Made by a program: the position numbers and the translations under genes
From: Desulfosarcina sp.
GTDB taxonomy: Bacteria; Desulfobacterota; Desulfobacteria; Desulfobacterales; Desulfosarcinaceae
Length of the DNA stretch: 8,900 nt
Reading direction: 5' to 3'
Assembly (NCBI GenBank): GCA_030642405.1
Contig: DAOWNV010000096.1
Span: 1 to 8,900, forward strand
The notes under the pieces: generated by a model
What the model was told of the DNA's origin: nothing
What the model saw: the letters and a program-made list of their open reading frames with translations, nothing else
The model's database searches: none
Shown: in pieces, positions 4,605 through 8,900 of the stretch
How the letters are laid out: each line of letters begins with the position of its first letter
How positions within the stretch are numbered: position 1 is the first letter of the stretch

Positions 4605-5537
4605 ATGAAAATAAAAAAAAAGAAACCAGCGATATCACCGAAGAAGGCAAAGCCGTCTCGAGCCAGCGATAAATCCCTCGTCAAATACGATCCGCTCCAA
4701 CGCTATCTTTCGGAGATAAGCAAATACAATCTGCTGACCCGTGAAGAAGAGGTGTCACTGGGAAAGAGAGTGCAGGAACATGAAGACCAAGACGCTGCCT
4801 ATCGCCTAGTGACGTCAAATCTTCGTTTAGTGGTAAAAATTGCACTGGAGTTTCAACGGGTTTGGATGCAAAACCTGCTGGATCTGATCCAGGAAGGCAA
4901 TATAGGACTGATGCAGGCGGTGAAAAAATTTGACCCGTATAAGAATGTAAAATTTTCCTATTACGCGTCGTTCTGGATCAAAGCCTATATTCTAAAGTTC
5001 ATCATGGACAACTGGCGCCTTGTGAAGATTGGTACGACCCAGGGACAACGAAAGCTGTTTTTCAAATTGAAAAAAGAAAAACAAAAACTCATTGACGAAG
5101 GTTTCGATCCAAAGCCAAAACTGCTTTCACAACGATTGGGCGTTTCCGAGCGCGAGATTGTGGATATGGATCAGCGGCTGGATGGCTGGGACATTTCCTT
5201 GGACGCACCGCTAAAGGAAGATTCGGATACGGAACGAATAGAGTTTATGAGCACTGAATCCGAATCGGCTGAAGATACGGTGGCCAAGAAGGAGATGTCA
5301 TCTTTGCTGCATCAGAAAATCGCTGAATTCAAAACGCAGATGACAGAGCGTGAACTTGAGATATTCGACAGGAGGATATTTTCCGATACACCGGTCACCC
5401 TCCAGGCAATTGGGGATAAATACGGTATCTCCCGAGAGCGTGTAAGACAGGTGGAAAACAATGTGGTAAAAAAGATGAGAGAATATTTCAAAAAGGGAAT
5501 TCCCGACTTTGAAACCTACACCGAGGATATTTCTTAA
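4605..5537 (+). CDS. rpoH: RNA polymerase sigma factor RpoH (sigma-32 type)
   Basis: The protein directs RNA polymerase to heat-shock or envelope-stress promoters in the RpoH family. Region 1.2/2.1 is at 28-90, with YDPLQRYLSEISKYNLLTRE. The region 2.2 core-binding motif D93-LIQEGNIGLM is intact. Regions 2.3-2.4 (SYYASFWIKAYILKFIMDNW, 118-137) hold the aromatic -10 contacts. Q148-RKLFFKLKK156 is the RpoH box that separates sigma-32 from other group 3 sigmas. Region 4.2 has the helix-turn-helix ending in ISRERVRQVE (275-284). Length is 310 aa from the ATG at 4605, with a Lys-rich extension of about 25 residues before region 1.2. The ATG is preceded by GGGTAGGTGG; a TTG at 4578 would add nine residues. 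The gene opens a rightward set with a TPR lipoprotein, a LolB-like lipoprotein and Mrp. No clear terminator was seen in the 80 bp that follow. Confidence 0.93.
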   Translation: MKIKKKKPAISPKKAKPSRASDKSLVKYDPLQRYLSEISKYNLLTREEEVSLGKRVQEHEDQDAAYRLVTSNLRLVVKIALEFQRVWMQNLLDLIQEGNIGLMQAVKKFDPYKNVKFSYYASFWIKAYILKFIMDNWRLVKIGTTQGQRKLFFKLKKEKQKLIDEGFDPKPKLLSQRLGVSEREIVDMDQRLDGWDISLDAPLKEDSDTERIEFMSTESESAEDTVAKKEMSSLLHQKIAEFKTQMTERELEIFDRRIFSDTPVTLQAIGDKYGISRERVRQVENNVVKKMREYFKKGIPDFETYTEDIS

Positions 5538-5638
5538 TTATTCCCTGCCGTTTTCCCAAACCGGGACAAAATTTAGTTCGAACATAGAGGACGAGGTTAT
5601 CGTTTTATTCCGGTTGATTGTATAGAAAGCAAAAAAAC

Positions 5639-7348
5639 ATGGTACTTACCTTTTATAAAACCTCAGTCTTCTTATTAGTGATGACATTGGTTTCAGGATG
5701 TGCATTCATAGGGTGTGGCTTCCATGAGACGAATCATCCTTATGAAGGGGTCATTCAGGAGCCACCGGTTAATGCATATTATCTTTATGCAAAGGCGCAC
5801 CTTAAAATAATCAGGAAGGATGTCGATCAAGCGATTGAGATAATGCAGCAGGCATTGGTGTTGGATCCTGAATCGGTATACCTGAAGAAGGAGATGGCCG
5901 TTTTTTGGCTCCTTGAAAAAAATCATGAAAATGCACTACATCTTATAGACGAAGTGTTGACTGTTCAACCAGACGATGTGGAAGCACTGATTCTTTCCGG
6001 GAGAATCCGCCAGAGCCTGGACCGGAAAGAACCGGCTATTGATGCGTACAGCAAAGCTATCACTCTGGATCCTTCAAAGGAGAACCTTTATCTTCAGCTT
6101 GGCAGGTTGTATCTGGATCAACAGGATTGGGATAAAGCTGAATCCGTATACGAACAGCTGGTAGAACGTTTTCCTGGATCATATGCCGGCTATTTCTTTT
6201 TAGGTCGTATCAGTGCGACCAATGGTGAAAATAAAAAGGCAATATCGTATTTTGAAAAAACCCTGGAACTTGAGCCGCAACTGGTGGAATCTCGTTTCGA
6301 ATTGGCGCTTTTGTATGAAGCGGATGGTGACTATAAAAAGGCGGCAACCGTCTATAACGAGGTGCTCAAGCAAAACCACAAGAATATCCAAGCCAGGATG
6401 GCCCTGGGAAAAAATTACTATTTGCAGAAGATGTATGCGGAGGCGGATCAGGTCCTTTCCGCTTTAGGCCGTATGAGCCTTTCCGATCCAATGGTTATTC
6501 GCACTCTGGTAAGGGATTACATCGATGTAAGGAATTTCGAGGATGCCGGCATAATAGTTGAGGGAATGCTGTCAGGGGCCCCTAACAGCTCAGACCTGTT
6601 GTACCTTTCAGGGATTACCCTGGATGGGTTGGGGGAACAAAAAGAAGCGATCGATCAATTTAAAAAGGTGGAACCGGACTCAAGATTTTTTCAAAATGCA
6701 GTGATTCATGCGGCACTTTTGCACCAGGAGCTGGATCAAAATAAAGCTGCCATTGCATTTCTTTTACAAGCCATTGAAAAGGATCCTCAAGATCCTGAAT
6801 TCAGACTCTATTTGGGTTCTTTTTACGAACAGGTGGAGGATTATGAAAATGCCGAGAAAGAGCTGAGGGCTGGTCTTGAACTGGATCAAAAGCATGCACG
6901 TCTTTATTTTCGATTGGGTGTGATTTATGACAAACAAGGACTAAAGGATGACTCCATCGCTGCCATGCAAAAGGTCCTCGTTCTGGATCCGGAAAATGCC
7001 AATGCATTGAATTATCTGGGATACACATACGCAGATATGGGGATAAAGCTTGACGAGGCTGAAAAGATGATCAGGAGAGCATTGGAAAAAAAACCTGGTG
7101 ACGGATACATCACCGACAGCCTTGCCTGGGTGTATTATAAAAAGGAACAATATGATAAAGCGTTGCCGTTATTGGAACTGGCGGCAAGTTTGGTCCCCGA
7201 TGATCCCATCGTCAAAGAACATTTGGGGGATGTATACAGCAAACTCGGAATGAAACAAAAAGCTCTGCAAAGCTATCAACAGTCCATTGAAAGCGGAAAT
7301 ACCGATAAAGCCTCCGTGATTAAGAAAATTCGGCTGCTGAAACAATGA
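5639..7348 (+). CDS. Multi-TPR lipoprotein
   Basis: The 569-residue protein starts with a hydrophobic signal and lipobox V-S-G-C (Cys21 from this ATG), so it should be lipidated and face the periplasm. Nearly all the rest (about 45-560) is tetratricopeptide repeats, roughly thirteen 34-residue helical pairs with the usual W/L-G-A-P pattern (for example LGRLYLDQQDWDKAESVYEQ). TPR superhelices act as protein-protein scaffolds. The C-terminal units (NALNYLGYTYADMGIKLDEA, DSLAWVYYKKEQYDKALPLL) match the type of TPR protein encoded beside lolB in gammaproteobacteria. The stop overlaps the start of the next gene (ATGA), so the two are translationally coupled. The start is uncertain: neither this ATG nor TTG at 5618, which adds seven mostly basic residues, has a clear ribosome site. 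Confidence 0.9.
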   Translation: MVLTFYKTSVFLLVMTLVSGCAFIGCGFHETNHPYEGVIQEPPVNAYYLYAKAHLKIIRKDVDQAIEIMQQALVLDPESVYLKKEMAVFWLLEKNHENALHLIDEVLTVQPDDVEALILSGRIRQSLDRKEPAIDAYSKAITLDPSKENLYLQLGRLYLDQQDWDKAESVYEQLVERFPGSYAGYFFLGRISATNGENKKAISYFEKTLELEPQLVESRFELALLYEADGDYKKAATVYNEVLKQNHKNIQARMALGKNYYLQKMYAEADQVLSALGRMSLSDPMVIRTLVRDYIDVRNFEDAGIIVEGMLSGAPNSSDLLYLSGITLDGLGEQKEAIDQFKKVEPDSRFFQNAVIHAALLHQELDQNKAAIAFLLQAIEKDPQDPEFRLYLGSFYEQVEDYENAEKELRAGLELDQKHARLYFRLGVIYDKQGLKDDSIAAMQKVLVLDPENANALNYLGYTYADMGIKLDEAEKMIRRALEKKPGDGYITDSLAWVYYKKEQYDKALPLLELAASLVPDDPIVKEHLGDVYSKLGMKQKALQSYQQSIESGNTDKASVIKKIRLLKQ

Positions 7349-8151
7349 TGCAACTTTTTTTTCTGCAGCCCCGGCATTGGATGTTCACTTGGCTCGCCGT
7401 GTTGACCGCCATGTTGGTATTCTTTCTAACCGCATGCTCAAGGTTCTCCTCCATAAGTCCTGACCGGGACTGGGTTGCAGAACAAGAGGTGGTTCGGCTT
7501 AGAAGAACCAACATCGATCTGACACAATTCAAATGTGTGGCAAAAATCATCTTGTCTCAACCGAATCATCCATCACAATCCTTCCGCGCAGCCATGGCCG
7601 GTCGGCTGACTGATCATATAAGAGTAGACATGTTTGCGCCGTTCGGCGGATCGGCTGGAACGTTTGCCGGGAATGGAAAACATCTTTTTTTTGTCATGCA
7701 TCCATCTAATGAATACTATAAAAAGCGTTTTGGCGACGGTAATCTGCATCGTGCCATTAAAGTGGATGTTACGGTAGAAGAATTATTGGAACTGATGGTC
7801 GGGCGGATTCCCATGAATGACCGTTTTTTTGCGCAATATATACAACAAAATAGTGAGAAGGAGGAGGACGGAACCTATTTGACCTTCGTCGATCGTCTGG
7901 GAAAGGTCAGACAGCGTATTTTTTATAATTCCTCCATGAAGCCGATTCGATCAGAATGGTTCGACAAAAACGAAAAACCAATCCATTCGGTGACTGTACA
8001 GGGACTCCAGACGATAAACGGCTTTGTGTTGCCGGTTCATATTTACCTGTTCGCAGAATCCGGAAGACGTGTATCGCTTTCATTGGAGCGATACCAAGCC
8101 AATGCCCCGATGGATGAAAGCCTGTTTACGATAATTCCACCGTCCTCTTAA
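7345..8151 (+). CDS. LolB-like outer-membrane lipoprotein
   Basis: The 268-residue protein carries a signal (residues 12-28) and lipobox L28-T29-A30-C31. The mature part is short and beta-rich. It has an N-terminal strand pair (FKCVAKIILSQ), then RVDMFAPFGGSAGTFAGNG, resembling the LolB strand-loop segment ending in PLG with a small hydrophobic loop. VTVEELLELMVGRIPM resembles the LolB helix before its second sheet half. A C-terminal series of strands follows (GFVLPVHIYLFAESGRRVSL). LolB inserts lipoproteins into the inner leaflet of the outer membrane; deltaproteobacterial versions are too divergent to be sure. Position supports the reading, since it follows a TPR lipoprotein with a 4-nt overlap as lolB does elsewhere. 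A general DUF4292/LolA-LolB superfamily label is the safer minimum. Two adjacent ATGs (7345, 7348) are both possible starts. Confidence 0.6.
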   Translation: MMQLFFLQPRHWMFTWLAVLTAMLVFFLTACSRFSSISPDRDWVAEQEVVRLRRTNIDLTQFKCVAKIILSQPNHPSQSFRAAMAGRLTDHIRVDMFAPFGGSAGTFAGNGKHLFFVMHPSNEYYKKRFGDGNLHRAIKVDVTVEELLELMVGRIPMNDRFFAQYIQQNSEKEEDGTYLTFVDRLGKVRQRIFYNSSMKPIRSEWFDKNEKPIHSVTVQGLQTINGFVLPVHIYLFAESGRRVSLSLERYQANAPMDESLFTIIPPSS

Positions 8152-8221
8152 CGCGTAGTTTTGCATTTTTTTAGACAATGGGTTGTTGCACAAGATTTTT
8201 CAAAACAAGGAAGAAGAAAAA

Positions 8222-8900
8222 ATGAGTACTAACCAATCTACTATAAACGGTACTGACCCAAGTTGCGGTTCAGGCCAAAACGCACCGAATGCGCAGGATC
8301 AAAACATAAATGATGCTCTCTCAAAAATCAAAAATAAGATCATTGTTATGAGCGGAAAAGGTGGCGTGGGGAAGTCCAGTTTTTCAACGAATTTTGCTGT
8401 GTCATTGGCCCAAAAAGGGTTTTCCACCGGCCTTCTTGATGTGGATCTGCACGGGCCCAGCATTGCGGGAATGATGGGCATCAAAGGATTGCTGGATGTC
8501 TCAGATGACAAAAAGGCGGTTCCAAAAAAAGTGGGAGACCACCTGAAAGTGGTTTCCATGCAGTCGCTGATGACGGATCCCGACCAAGCGGTGATTTGGC
8601 GGGGGCCTGCCAAAACCGGAGTGATTCGACAGTTTATTGGTGATATCAACTGGGGTGAACTGGATTTTCTTATTGTCGACTCACCCCCTGGAACCGGTGA
8701 TGAACCATTAAGCATCGCCCAGCTCATTACCGGTGCCAAGGCGTTGATCGTCACCACGCCGCAAGATATAGCTCTGGCCGACGTTAGAAAGTCGATCAAT
8801 TTTTGCCGGAATGTCAATTTGGAAATCGTGGGTCTGGTGGAGAATATGGGACCATTTCCCTGCCCCTGCTGCGGAAAAACCATAGAACTTTTCAAAAGCC
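8222..8900 (+). CDS. mrp: Mrp/NBP35 (ApbC) family Fe-S carrier P-loop ATPase, partial
   Basis: The reading frame stays open to the window edge, giving 226 residues, so the 3' end is missing. The family binds a transferable 4Fe-4S cluster and ATP and delivers clusters to apoproteins in the cytoplasm. Deviant Walker A GKGGVGKS is at 45-52 with signature K46. Switch I is LLDVDLHGPS (71-80) with D73 and D75. The Walker B region is LDFLIVDSPPGTGDE (147-161). TTPQDIALADVRKS (178-191) is the family motif, and C214-PCC217-G supplies the CxxC that bridges the cluster between subunits. The N-terminal extension has one Cys (C15), not the four-Cys ferredoxin-like cluster of eukaryotic Nbp35. AAGGAAG lies 8 nt before the ATG. 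It follows the LolB-like gene after 70 bp with no clear terminator between, so read-through is possible. Confidence 0.93.
   Translation, partial: MSTNQSTINGTDPSCGSGQNAPNAQDQNINDALSKIKNKIIVMSGKGGVGKSSFSTNFAVSLAQKGFSTGLLDVDLHGPSIAGMMGIKGLLDVSDDKKAVPKKVGDHLKVVSMQSLMTDPDQAVIWRGPAKTGVIRQFIGDINWGELDFLIVDSPPGTGDEPLSIAQLITGAKALIVTTPQDIALADVRKSINFCRNVNLEIVGLVENMGPFPCPCCGKTIELFKS

Noticed and set aside
8299..8895. Minus-strand 198-codon ORF at the right end
   Set aside because: It is the shadow of the mrp gene, whose plus-strand frame carries all the expected motifs.

Overview
The window looks like a chromosomal segment of a Gram-negative bacterium, most likely a sulfate-reducing deltaproteobacterium (Desulfobacterota). 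That placement is an inference from the protein set: three lipoproteins with lipoboxes, a sigma-32 factor, an Mrp/NBP35 ATPase, PilZ and FHA signalling proteins, and moderate GC. No marker in the window fixes the genus.

Left part (1-2762, minus strand): a lipoprotein with tetratricopeptide repeats (TPR), a CsgG-like domain and a poly-glycine tail, with a good sigma-70 promoter at 1327-1355. It is separated by 634 bp from a protein with two FHA domains. That gap is not empty. On the plus strand at about 1586-1915 it holds what reads as a frameshifted, stop-riddled remnant of the GTPase end of feoB (ferrous iron transport), preceded by a 21-bp tandem duplication over its presumed ribosome binding site and start.

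Middle (2763-4417): a divergent promoter region leads rightward to a small PilZ-type protein and a stand-alone CheY-like receiver. Then come 543 bp without a convincing gene. They contain a strong hairpin, a perfect 16-bp palindrome beside a sigma-70-like promoter, several further hairpins and a possible 18-residue leader ORF. This is the best candidate in the window for an undescribed regulatory RNA or leader. A minus-strand tRNA-Arg(TCT) with its own promoter and terminator follows.

Right part (4578-8900, plus strand): rpoH (sigma-32), a large TPR lipoprotein, a lipoprotein read here as LolB-like and translationally coupled to it (ATGA overlap), and the 5' part of an Mrp/NBP35 Fe-S P-loop ATPase that runs off the window. 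The TPR-LolB order resembles the TPR-lolB pair of gammaproteobacteria, which suggests a role in lipoprotein or outer-membrane biogenesis downstream of a heat-shock sigma factor. All assignments rest on reading motifs by eye; no database search was run.
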